Both the position numbers and the translations under genes were made by a program. 64,000 bases of DNA from positions 62,001 to 126,000 of the forward strand of contig NZ_JAGPYN010000006.1 in assembly GCF_018069805.1 (NCBI RefSeq). The letters run 5' to 3'. A model generated the notes under the pieces. It was given only the letters and a program-made list of their open reading frames with translations, ran no database searches and was not told where the DNA came from. This document shows positions 9,110 through 19,400 of this stretch, piece after piece. The DNA is from Pseudoalteromonas ostreae (GTDB lineage Bacteria; Pseudomonadota; Gammaproteobacteria; Enterobacterales; Alteromonadaceae). Numbering within the stretch: the first letter of the stretch is position 1; the number at the start of each line of letters is the position of its first letter.

Positions 9110-11369
9110 ACGACTCTTAAAAATACTCATATTGATCCTATTACTTGCTGGACTCAGTGTTACGCTGTTTAATTTTTATCTGTGGATACAGTCAGCTGAA
9201 CCCATAACTAGCCGTTCAGGTGAAGAAACTCGCTCTAACGTTCAATGGCTAAGCACTGAAAAACCATTGATTTTTTCGTTTTCTAGCACTAGAACACACT
9301 CGATCCGAGTATTATCAAATGCGATATTTTCTGAACCACAGGATTTAGATAAACCGATAAACTATGCCATTGAATACGCATTCTTAAATGAAAAAAAACA
9401 AGTAATTAGTAGTCATATCTATCACCATGCGTCAAAACTAACACCAACCGACAATGAGCAACAAATAAAGCAAATTATTGAAAATCGCCACGCTTTACTG
9501 GTCTCATCTGGGCAATCTTTTTATCTTAGCCCAGAACAATTAAAGAACGTTACCAGCGTATCATTAAAGTTAATTAGCGAAGATAGCCAAGTTATGGGGG
9601 TGGTAGTGCGAGTCCATGCAAAAACACATAACGATAATGATGATCAATACAGCGCGTGGCTCAAGTTACCATTAGAGAGAAGAGAACGAAGCAGCGCATA
9701 TCACAGTATTGGGGGTAATGCGCTATCAACCACTGAAATAAACAATGCAGTTACCTATTCATGGCTAAAACTTGCTCCACAAGGTATTCCTGGGATCGAT
9801 TTTAAAGCCGACATTTTATATGAAACACTGCCCTACAATGTTGTTACTTATGACTTTTCGCAGCAACAACTTAATTTAAATGACTATTACACCGATGCGG
9901 CACTGTGTGCGAGCATTGAACTAAAACAGCCAGATTCGCTTATTTTCAGTCTGGACAAATCAGCTGAAATCAATTTAACTTGGTATGATTTAAGTCAGTT
10001 TACTGCACCACATACTGTGCTTTATCACGCAAATACAGCGCAGCCACTGAGCTTTATTACCGAACCATTAGATATTGGCTTAGTAACCATATGCAGCACC
10101 GAGCCACTGTTAAGTAATTGGTCTTTTAGCTCACTACAACCGTTAACGACCGCACAAGATGGTTACTATCAAATAAGTAACTTATTAACTGCTCGCTTCA
10201 CGTTTGAAGGAAGTAGCGATATTAACATCGATCTCAGATCATCTAGTCGAGGTCATGCGACTGTGATTGTTTATGATCAAAATAATCAGCCTATTGATAC
10301 CTTTACTATTTCTTATAACGATGAATTATCTGAATTTGATCGAGTTATTCTAGATTCCACACAACGAGAAAAAATCCCTAAAGCAAATAGCTTTTATTTA
10401 CGTCTAAACGAACGTGCTGCGGCATTGGCAATTACAACTGAGCAACCGACTCTTGTGCGTGTCAAATCACGTAATAGCCAGTTTAACTATCAACGTACGG
10501 TATGCCATACACACTGTATTGAAGATCCAAACTTCCATGATATTGCCGCTTGGTATGAGCAACAAGCTGATAACCATTACGACTTTACTGAACAAGATCG
10601 TTACGTCAATATTCGAGTTTTCCAAGAGCCACCAGAGATCCTAATTAAAGACAGTTTCTATCAATCAAGAGAACTGTTTAAACAATTACCGATCTCTAAT
10701 GTCGCATTGGTCAATAGCCCAACAAAATATTTTACCCCAGTTACTGAGCCCAGCCCTTTTAATTTTGCACCATTGCAAAATAAGCAACTGCTGCAAGCAA
10801 CGGCTAATGCGCCAAGTACAGATCCAGCCAGTGTGGTTTATCAACTAAGCAACAAAACAGCCAGAGAAGTAAATTTAACAAACACTGACTTTGAACAACT
10901 GGCAAATATTGAAAAAAATGCCCAACATATTTATCAAAACTGGCAAGGGCAACGCCCGTGGCTCAAACAACGACTGTATAAACTTACTGCAAATACGCCA
11001 CTAAAATTAGCATATCCAACGCAACGCCCATACAGTGTGGTATTAAAAGCGTATAGCCATCATGCTGGGCAGAGCATTATCCTCGATATTGCTCAACGTG
11101 CTAAATACCAACGTGGCTTAACTCATGATTATAGTATTGCAAACAAGCGATATGGGCTTCAGCCGAGCCGCTTAAGTGATGCCTTTTTGATCCACCCAAA
11201 AGACAGTCAACTATTTGCTTACCCGACAATTACTCAACAGCTCAATGCTGATGTTCGTGCACTCAACAGTTTAACTATAACAAGTAATAAAACCGTCTGG
11301 ATCACAGTCTTAGAAGAATACGCTAACGAAGAAGTGAAAATAAGGTGGTGGAATGATGATGCCCGCTAA
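9096..11369 (+). CDS. Membrane-anchored periplasmic protein of the Cap-like cluster, unknown function
   Basis: 757 residues. ATG 9096 is preferred over the in-frame TTG at 9084 because GAGGG (9086-9090) lies just before it. The gene overlaps the end of the CapC-like gene by 14 bases. A single N-terminal hydrophobic anchor (LLKILILILLLAGLSVTLF) has positive residues before it, so the remaining protein should be periplasmic. The rest alternates polar and hydrophobic residues as in beta-rich domains, with a cysteine pair VCHTHC near 470. No catalytic motif is recognisable. Tight overlap on both sides implies co-translation and probably a shared complex with CapC and the secreted proteins that follow. 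It could be a periplasmic adaptor or a structural part of a trans-envelope export path. Confidence 0.7.
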   Translation: MLFIKRLLKILILILLLAGLSVTLFNFYLWIQSAEPITSRSGEETRSNVQWLSTEKPLIFSFSSTRTHSIRVLSNAIFSEPQDLDKPINYAIEYAFLNEKKQVISSHIYHHASKLTPTDNEQQIKQIIENRHALLVSSGQSFYLSPEQLKNVTSVSLKLISEDSQVMGVVVRVHAKTHNDNDDQYSAWLKLPLERRERSSAYHSIGGNALSTTEINNAVTYSWLKLAPQGIPGIDFKADILYETLPYNVVTYDFSQQQLNLNDYYTDAALCASIELKQPDSLIFSLDKSAEINLTWYDLSQFTAPHTVLYHANTAQPLSFITEPLDIGLVTICSTEPLLSNWSFSSLQPLTTAQDGYYQISNLLTARFTFEGSSDINIDLRSSSRGHATVIVYDQNNQPIDTFTISYNDELSEFDRVILDSTQREKIPKANSFYLRLNERAAALAITTEQPTLVRVKSRNSQFNYQRTVCHTHCIEDPNFHDIAAWYEQQADNHYDFTEQDRYVNIRVFQEPPEILIKDSFYQSRELFKQLPISNVALVNSPTKYFTPVTEPSPFNFAPLQNKQLLQATANAPSTDPASVVYQLSNKTAREVNLTNTDFEQLANIEKNAQHIYQNWQGQRPWLKQRLYKLTANTPLKLAYPTQRPYSVVLKAYSHHAGQSIILDIAQRAKYQRGLTHDYSIANKRYGLQPSRLSDAFLIHPKDSQLFAYPTITQQLNADVRALNSLTITSNKTVWITVLEEYANEEVKIRWWNDDAR

Positions 11370-12123
11370 GCCGTTACTTGCGATAATATTACTGTTATTA
11401 ACTTGCGCAAATTACGCAAGTTCAACACCACTAAGTGATACCTATGCGGTTACAAAAGCCCAGCTCGCACAATGGCTAAGCACGCAAAAAAACTTGGCAC
11501 AAGGAAAAGCACTGACATCATCGTTAACTTTAGCTGCGAAAGATGAACACGTTATAGCAGGAGAAATAAAATACCAATCGAGTGGCAGTCAGTGCATTGC
11601 CTATGCCCCGCACCGCTATTTTGACAAGCACAGCTACTTTATTGCAATGGCTCTATTCACTGATTGTCAGGTTTTCTTAGCCAATACCATACATCGCAAT
11701 ACACTTGCAGCTGATGGACAAAAAAGTGATCTAGGTAAATACCACCACAGTGTTACCAATGCGTTCATTCAAAGCTACGCCAATACCGTCGATCAATTTG
11801 TTATTTATCAGATTCACGGCTTTGACCCAAAAAAACGACACACTAAAAAAGCACGTAATAGTGATGTAATAATCAGTCATGGTGCCAAGCCAGCTACAGC
11901 TAAATTACAGCAAATAAGCCAGTGTTTAACTGACAAATTACAACTTGTCAGTTATGTATATCCGTTAGAAGTTACAGAGCTTGGCGGCACAAAGAATATT
12001 TTAAATAAAATTCTGCCAAGTAATGGCGAATTTTTCCATATTGAATTAAGTGATACATTACGCGCGCAACTTGTTCAACATCCTACTTTGATGAGTCAAT
12101 TTAAAATATGCATTACGCTATAA
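11353..12123 (+). CDS. Secreted putative metal-dependent hydrolase of the Cap-like cluster
   Basis: 256 residues. ATG codons at 11353, 11356 and 11359 follow AAGGTGG, and the signal peptide reads PLLAIILLLLTCANYASS. The mature part contains ordered His/Asp/Glu motifs: APHRYFDKHS near 86, NTIHRNTLAADG near 112, KYHHSV near 130, YQIHGFD near 151, and FHIELS near the C-terminus. This spacing recalls zinc-dependent amidohydrolases or carboxypeptidase-like enzymes, including phage-type poly-gamma-glutamate hydrolases, but I cannot confirm membership. In Gram-positive pgs/cap loci the last gene often encodes a PGA-cleaving or anchoring enzyme (PgsS, CapD), so a trimming or release role is reasonable. 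It overlaps both neighbours by 15-17 bases. Confidence 0.6.
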   Translation: MMMPAKPLLAIILLLLTCANYASSTPLSDTYAVTKAQLAQWLSTQKNLAQGKALTSSLTLAAKDEHVIAGEIKYQSSGSQCIAYAPHRYFDKHSYFIAMALFTDCQVFLANTIHRNTLAADGQKSDLGKYHHSVTNAFIQSYANTVDQFVIYQIHGFDPKKRHTKKARNSDVIISHGAKPATAKLQQISQCLTDKLQLVSYVYPLEVTELGGTKNILNKILPSNGEFFHIELSDTLRAQLVQHPTLMSQFKICITL

Positions 12124-15100
12124 CTGCTATTATTTTCAGCCTATTGCTTACTCTGAGCCCACACGGCTTAGCCAGTAATGACAATATTTTAAGTTCGCCT
12201 ATGTGGCTAAATGTGACACCTCACGTGCATTTAGATAAATCTCAGCAAGCGATGTATTTTGAAGCTAAACAAAGTCGTTATCTTTGGCTGGCAAAAGGTC
12301 AATGGCTGGAGCTGGATAGTACAACGTTTAATTCGTTTATTTACAGCTCGGGGATCAGCCACCTTGCCCAGCAGAGACTCAATGTGAGTCGCGATTTTAT
12401 CTGTGAACAAGCAAAGTGTCAGTTACCCATTGCATCATATAACCGCATTTTAAAAATCACCAATCACCTTGATGAAGGTGCAACCTTAACGGCAATGGTC
12501 GGTGAAACAAACCGTCACCGTGATAGTTTCCGTCGCGCCGTAAAGCTACCACGAGCGGTAACCCGTTTACAATATGGTCAAAATATTGAGCATTATTATC
12601 ACTTTAAAGCGGGCGAAAAAGTAAAACTGTACTTTCAACACGCTAAAAAATTAAAACTAACTGTGCGCAAAGATTTACTAAATAAAGATATTAACGGCAA
12701 AGTCTATACCTATGTAAATGAGCAACCGATCAGTGTGATCGGTGTTATTGCCAGTCGCGCCAGTGAGTATAGTGACCAACACATTGGTTTGGCCAATACC
12801 GATTACTTAGCAATAGATAAAGGTGAATACCTAACTATACGTAGTGAAACAGACGCTTATATTAAACTTGAGCAAAATCACAGAGCAATTTTTGATGATC
12901 AAGCAATGGATAAGCAACAAGAACGTTTGTTTCAACCATATTGGGTTAATAATTTAGACAGCACGCTGCGTGCTATCTACTCGCAACACGACTTATCACA
13001 GCTAAACAATACACCTTATCAAAGCGGTGAATTACTTTCGCAACGTCGTTATCAAGATTTACTTAGCACGATTTCATCTCGCGATTTTCTTGTTCCGAAG
13101 TCGCAAGATAAAGCGTACTTTAATAGTCAATTTAAGCAGTTTGATAGCTTTAGTGGACTGCGGATGGTTGATAACACTGGCTACCCGGTACTATCAGAGC
13201 ACTATGCGCAAATACATCAATTAGGCCCGCAACAGCATCAATTTTCTCTAAATAATAAACAGCGAGTGAGAACGACGATAACACTGTATGCGCGCAGCAA
13301 TGTCGATAGCCAATTGTTAGTTCGCAGTGGTAACTTGAAATGGCATTTAACCTTGCTAAAAAGCGAAAGTTTTGCCGCCTTTGAGTTAAACGTGCCTTTA
13401 ACAACAACTCAATTAAGCATTCAGAATCTTCAGCAACAGCGCCAACCAATTGAATACGTACTGCAAAGTGATCAATTACTAGATTTACCAAATAATGAAT
13501 TGCTCTTTGCACAAGCAGGTACGCTAAAAGAAAAAAGTAAGCTTATTCATAACTTATTGGCTCAACAAATTAGCCAAATCGGTGATGAGTTTACTGCCGC
13601 ACTGATCCCTTATAAACCACAGATAACAAAAACTGCGGCAATAACTTCCACAGATACTCTACATTGGCAACATCAACTCGGTGAAGCTGAGTATTTAATG
13701 GCAGAGCAGCCACTTCAGGCACTGCAAATAATTAAAAAATTAGTCAATGTGCCCAATACAGATATTGTAATTAAAGCGTGGCAATTGCGTCTCACTGTGT
13801 TGACGGCGCTAGGGCGCACTTCTTTAGCCAAAAGCTACCTTGAAGGGCTCTACAAAAGCAGCCAAGAAGTGGCTATCAAATCCTATGCTGGCAATCAGTT
13901 GATACAACAATATCAAGCATTAGAGCAAGACTATAAACTGCAAGGTTTATGTGCCGATGCTTTAGATTTATTAGCACCATGTAGGAACATTTTGATTGCG
14001 CTTGCAATCAAACAACAAAAAAACCTACTCGCATTATGGTTAAGTCATGACTTACCTGACCAAACTGCACTGCAAACAAGCTTTGCAAAATTAAATTGGC
14101 GCAATTACAGCAAAGCAGATATTCAACAGCCCAACTACGAACTTAATTACCCAGGCACACAAACACTTGCCAGCCCAACCGGATTAATACAAGCACTAGT
14201 GGTTAATAAAGGTCAAAAAGTAACATTCAAAGCACAAAGTCAACCGCTCATGATTGCCCTAAGAGCGCGCAGTACTAGTGTTCAAAATGGTCAATATAAA
14301 ATGAGTTGGTTGTTTGCGCAACAGACAGCGCAATCATCAAAATCAGTACAACACACTGTACTACCAATTTTCTCTGATATTAACTCGCAAACCCTATTGC
14401 GAAGTGATGCTCAACCACTATCGATCTCCAGCGACGCGTTGTTCACATTACAAGCGGGTGAGTCAGTTCGCTTATACAGTGATCAACAAACATTTATTTC
14501 CTATAAAATACTCTCGCAGCCATTGACGACGACGTATCATTATCAAAATATGGCAACCCGCTATTTTTGGCAAACACCATTTATGGCGTTGCTATATGAC
14601 ACCGATATCAACATGCAGACGTTATTGAATAACACCTTATTTAAGTTGGCGGATAAAACGCTAACCATCAATGAGTACACGCAAGTTTTAGCGAAAGTAA
14701 ATGCCCTGAGCTTACCTCCACAACTCACGCAGTTATTTTCACGTATACAAAGTTATGGCCAGTGGGTTCCTCTACAAGACTATACTGACTTTGCTGGCAC
14801 GCAACTCATTGAAGTGGATTCTCAAGATGAGAGTAGCTATAGCGACCAATTGCTGCGTACCAGTAGCCAAGACGGTTTTACGCAAGGATTAGCCTTACGC
14901 CCACATCATGATTTACATATTGACTTGAGCCAAACCCGCTCAGAACAAATTCGTTTAAACTTTCATTTTTCGGTTGCAGAGTTATCGGCAGTGGCTGACT
15001 TATCCCAAGGGAATGTCGCGAACGTTGCAATAAAATTAGCCACATCAGAAAAAGTTTGGTCTATACAATCTGATAAACCAGCTGTATTTGGCTTTAATAA

Positions 15101-16448
15101 AACTGAGCTAACTAATAATGTACTCTCATTGCAATGGCTTAATCCTTATTTATCACAAATGATGACAATCAGCGCACAAGAGTATCGTAATAGTCGCTGG
15201 TATGACTTACCGCTTAGCAATAACTTGTTATTTTACACAGTTCTGCCAGAGCAGCATTTAATCGCACAATTACCAGCCGATCGCTTAGTTAAGCTCGAGC
15301 AAATGCTCCCAAGCAGTATTGCTGGTGAATTTAAACAACGCCTTGAACGCAGCTTTTTCCACCCAGCAGGTAAAATAGAAGTCAGCACCGACACCATCAA
15401 GCACGTTCGCTTATATACTTGGCAATTGAGTGAAAGCAATCATAAAATCTCTAATTTTGAAGCCGAGCAAAACAGCTTAGCAAACACCGTAATTTACCAA
15501 CTGCCCGTTGCTCAGCGTGCCCTGCAAACTGAGGTCGCACAGTTTCATCCAGACGACTTAAGCTGGCAAGCATTTATTAATTATGACCGCCGAGGTATTT
15601 TTGAATCTAGCGAAAACGTCCCTATTCGTCATAGCATGGATGTAGGTGCTAGGTTTCGATTAAGTGACGATGAGAATTGGTATCGTCTTGATCTTACTTA
15701 CTCTTTGAGCAAACAAGATAGCGAACTATTTTCGATTGATGGCTATCATTCTTGGCAAGATCATGACAGTCCTTGGTACGTCGACAGCGCCTTGCAAACC
15801 ACATGGCAACCAAGCCAAGCAGGCACTGATAACCAATATGCATTTAATACCTATGTGCAGGTTGGTCAGATCTGGCGCATTGATGAAAGTCATCGTCATC
15901 AATGGCAAATAAGTCCGTTCTACAGCTACAGCAGTGCTAATATTGAAGATTTTTTATTTGATCCTAAACTCAATTCAGACATTTATAATTTTTATCGCGA
16001 AGATCACCCTCATGGTTGGCGAGGCGAATACCAATATCGCTATCAACCGTGGGTTGATAGTTACTTTAATTTTCTCGCTGGCAGCACGTCCAATGCCGAT
16101 TGGACAAGCCTAGATATTTTGCGTTTTGGCGCATCTTGGCATCAATATTATCAAGGGCAAATCTTCCAAGCCGGATTAACCAGTTACTATAAGTTTGCTG
16201 ATAAACATCGCCCTAATAGCACATGGCAATACATCACCAGTGTCGGTTGGCGAAAACAGCTGCCATTAGGTAACTTTTCACAAGGGTGGATCAAAGTACG
16301 TTGGGATCAAGATTGGTTTAGAAATGACCATAACATCAGCCTTGAGTTTTCGACTGGCAATATAGCTGGCACCGGTTTGGGTGTTTTCTCTCACGACGAA
16401 ATTATTTTTGAGTCACTGCAACTCAATCACTTTTTAGAGCAGAATTAA
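12108..16448 (+). CDS. Large exported protein with C-terminal beta-barrel-like region, probable outer-membrane component
   Basis: 1446 residues, ATG overlapping the previous gene. The signal peptide runs to about residue 22 (SLLLTLSPHGLASND). Residues about 25-480 are beta-rich. A helical stretch around 500-660 looks TPR-like (paired helices, LQALQIIKKLV). About 480 mixed residues follow. From about 1150 to the end, segments alternate aromatic and polar residues in 8-12-residue strands (for example WYRLDLTYSLS, AFNTYVQVGQIW and GWIKVRWDQDWF), with the look of an outer-membrane barrel like that of the NfrA C-terminus. Signal peptide, helical repeats and barrel together recall exopolysaccharide exporters such as PgaA, PelB and BcsC, although the sequence itself is not clearly related. 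It is the best candidate for the outer-membrane exit of the polymer. The final residue is Asn, not the usual Phe, which is a caution. Confidence 0.66.
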   Translation: MHYAITAIIFSLLLTLSPHGLASNDNILSSPMWLNVTPHVHLDKSQQAMYFEAKQSRYLWLAKGQWLELDSTTFNSFIYSSGISHLAQQRLNVSRDFICEQAKCQLPIASYNRILKITNHLDEGATLTAMVGETNRHRDSFRRAVKLPRAVTRLQYGQNIEHYYHFKAGEKVKLYFQHAKKLKLTVRKDLLNKDINGKVYTYVNEQPISVIGVIASRASEYSDQHIGLANTDYLAIDKGEYLTIRSETDAYIKLEQNHRAIFDDQAMDKQQERLFQPYWVNNLDSTLRAIYSQHDLSQLNNTPYQSGELLSQRRYQDLLSTISSRDFLVPKSQDKAYFNSQFKQFDSFSGLRMVDNTGYPVLSEHYAQIHQLGPQQHQFSLNNKQRVRTTITLYARSNVDSQLLVRSGNLKWHLTLLKSESFAAFELNVPLTTTQLSIQNLQQQRQPIEYVLQSDQLLDLPNNELLFAQAGTLKEKSKLIHNLLAQQISQIGDEFTAALIPYKPQITKTAAITSTDTLHWQHQLGEAEYLMAEQPLQALQIIKKLVNVPNTDIVIKAWQLRLTVLTALGRTSLAKSYLEGLYKSSQEVAIKSYAGNQLIQQYQALEQDYKLQGLCADALDLLAPCRNILIALAIKQQKNLLALWLSHDLPDQTALQTSFAKLNWRNYSKADIQQPNYELNYPGTQTLASPTGLIQALVVNKGQKVTFKAQSQPLMIALRARSTSVQNGQYKMSWLFAQQTAQSSKSVQHTVLPIFSDINSQTLLRSDAQPLSISSDALFTLQAGESVRLYSDQQTFISYKILSQPLTTTYHYQNMATRYFWQTPFMALLYDTDINMQTLLNNTLFKLADKTLTINEYTQVLAKVNALSLPPQLTQLFSRIQSYGQWVPLQDYTDFAGTQLIEVDSQDESSYSDQLLRTSSQDGFTQGLALRPHHDLHIDLSQTRSEQIRLNFHFSVAELSAVADLSQGNVANVAIKLATSEKVWSIQSDKPAVFGFNKTELTNNVLSLQWLNPYLSQMMTISAQEYRNSRWYDLPLSNNLLFYTVLPEQHLIAQLPADRLVKLEQMLPSSIAGEFKQRLERSFFHPAGKIEVSTDTIKHVRLYTWQLSESNHKISNFEAEQNSLANTVIYQLPVAQRALQTEVAQFHPDDLSWQAFINYDRRGIFESSENVPIRHSMDVGARFRLSDDENWYRLDLTYSLSKQDSELFSIDGYHSWQDHDSPWYVDSALQTTWQPSQAGTDNQYAFNTYVQVGQIWRIDESHRHQWQISPFYSYSSANIEDFLFDPKLNSDIYNFYREDHPHGWRGEYQYRYQPWVDSYFNFLAGSTSNADWTSLDILRFGASWHQYYQGQIFQAGLTSYYKFADKHRPNSTWQYITSVGWRKQLPLGNFSQGWIKVRWDQDWFRNDHNISLEFSTGNIAGTGLGVFSHDEIIFESLQLNHFLEQN

Positions 16449-16449
16449 T

Positions 16450-19400
16450 ATGGCAAGCACCAAGAAAGTTACTCCCTCTAGCGAATTAAAAGATCGCTTA
16501 GAACATCTATTGTTTGCTGATATTGCTAATTTTTGGCTGGACCTTTATCGCCAAAAATACCGTCAACTTGTTGATGAACTTGCGCAGTGGGAATTGCTGC
16601 AAAATATGCCCGATGGCGAAGTTCAGGATATTTGGCTATTGCGCCAAGCAATTGCTTTTTTACGTCATCGTGTAGAGCATAAACAGCAAAGTTTACAAAA
16701 GTTGGATGCCAGTTATCTGCTTTTTATTGAAAGACTCAGTCATGCAGAAATCAGCGCCGAACGTGAATTCCATATTTTAGATTACGCTCAGCAACTAGGC
16801 GCCACGTCTGAACAACTACGCCAAGATAAACTTGCCTTTAATCGTTGGTTTGACGAAGGCGCAGTGATCAACCGTTACCAAGATATAGTCGCTGATATTG
16901 AACAAACTCTTAAGTTTTTAATTGGCAAGCTTGGCGACTTAAGTAATCGCTATTTAAAAAAATCTTCTAACGATATAGAAAAAGCGTGGCAAACTCTGGA
17001 CTTAGAGAGCTTCTTTTTACAATTATTAACCAAGACCGATAATGAACATGTAAGAAATGCGCTATACCGTGCCCTGGCGAATCAAGTACAACTGATGCAT
17101 AACCATGATGGCGATCCAGAGCTAAGTGCAAATTTAATTGAAACCTTAGTATTAGCATTAGAAGAAGTGAAAACACCATATTTAGCCCGTTTAGATATAT
17201 TAGAAATTTTGATCCATCAACGGCCAACCTACATTCGCGCATTTATCCAGCAGTTGATCCTACATACTGATGAGTGCCAACTTAATGCTGAGCAACGGCT
17301 ATTTATTTTAGCCGCATTACCAAAAATTTTAACTAGCCAAAGCACATTGAGTCACTTATGTGAACACCTGCTAATGCAGTTAGCCGAACACAGTTATCCA
17401 CGAGTCAGGCAAAGTGTTATAGAGCAAGCAGGTAATTTTTCTGTCAGCTTTTTACAAAATTTATTAACCGAACGATTAAAAACAGAAACCGTCGATGCTG
17501 TGCGCTTTACGTTAGTTAAACAACTAAGTAGTCCGCGTTTAGATACTGACAACTTTGCATTTAAACTCTGGTGGCAACTATTAAGTGGTAATGAAAGCTT
17601 TGCCATTAAACGCTTAACGTTAGAGCTCACAGCGCGTATGATGCTCAATCAACAATTAGAGACAAACCAACCAAATAGCGTTTTCAAAACTTATATCAAT
17701 TGTTTAAATGAACGATTGCAGAGCGAGCCGGTGCTGGCTATTCGCCGTTTTATCAGCCGTACCACAGAGCAATTAGTTGCATTTGAACATCAAAATTTAA
17801 TGGCTGAGTTAGAGCAAGTATTACCAAACTCTACCGCCCTATACCAGCATGATAAAGCATTAGATGAAGAGTTACTTGGTCGCTTACTCAGTCGTAAAGC
17901 CCAGCAAAGCGAAGGCTACAATGTTAGTAAAAACAAGCTAACCTGGCAGATCCGCAGTGGTTATCGTTATGCGTTTAGGTTGTGGCGTTTTATACATGAA
18001 TGGCGTAACCCAAGCACAGACAAACGTCAAAGCTTTAATCATAGCAAAGCCCGAAAACCATCTGCCTTTATGCATGTGCCTAGTTGCTCCGTAGCAGAGA
18101 TAAGCACTACTAATGTTCCTGGCGAACCGTTATTTGATACTGATGAATACTCAGCGCGGCCACATTTACCGTTACCTGATTTCTTACTCTCAGTACTGAG
18201 CCAAGACAATCTGAAACAGCCAGCAAAGACCTATACGCCAGATGGTATTTTATTAGTTACCCCACCAAAGTCATTATTTCAGCGCATTAGTAGTTATATT
18301 TGGCTAAGTATTAATATTGATAGTTTAGATACGCAACGCAAAGGTAACGAAATAGAGCAAAACAATTACCTGACAGCACTCAATAAGCGCGGTTTTAGTT
18401 TTGAATTTAAAGCCTATGGGGAACAACTCGGTTGTACGTTTGATGTAGAGCCAAATATTAGTAAGCTTTATAACAAGCTAAGTGTTTCTCCATTACTGGT
18501 AAATATTTGGCTGAATTTTAAAGAGTATCTTTACTCAATCTATCAAAACAGTATAGGTCAGCTTATCTTTTTTGTAGTTGGTTTTATGGTCTATTTTTGG
18601 GGACGTCATATTCGCATAAGCCGACGCATAAAAACCGACCGTCAAGCAATTCCAGTCTGTATTGGTGGTTGGGGCACCCGAGGTAAATCTGGCACTGAAC
18701 GCTTAAAAGCCGCGCTGTTCAGCAGTCTTGCGTTAAAAGTAATAACGAAAACAACGGGCTGTGAAGCTACCCTTATTTATGCTCGCTCCAATGGTGAACA
18801 ATTTGAAGTGCCTTTATTCCGCCCATTTGATAAAGCCAGTATTTGGGAGCAAAGTGATGTTTTACATTTTGCTAAAAATGTCAAAGCCGATGTCTTTTTA
18901 TGGGAATGCATGGGCTTAACACCTCGCTACGTGAAAATACTCAGGCAGTGGATGCAAGATAGCTTTTCAACCATTACCAATGCCTATCCTGATCATGAAG
19001 ATATATTAGGACCAACAGGTATTGATGTGGCTAGAGAAATGACGAACTTTATCGGCCCTAAAAGTCAGCTGTTTACTAGCGAACAAACCATGTTCCCTAT
19101 TTTAGATAAAGACGCTACACAAAAAAACAGTACCTTAATTCAAGCACATTGGGGCGATGGTTATCAGATAACTCCTGATATTAGAGCGCTTTACCCATAT
19201 GATGAACACCCAGATAATATTGCTTTAGTATGTAAGATGGCCGCATATATTGGCTTAGAAAAAGACTTTGCATTTAAAGAAACAGCACAGCGTATAATAC
19301 CTGACATTGGTGTTTTACAACACTTTAGCCCCGTACCTTTTGCACAGTTCAGCATGTCATTCGTTAATAGTATGTCAGCCAATGAACGCTTAGCGACCAT

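Noticed and set aside
13150-13512. 120-codon minus-strand frame
   Set aside because: Antisense shadow of the 1446-residue exported protein with no ribosome site or motif.
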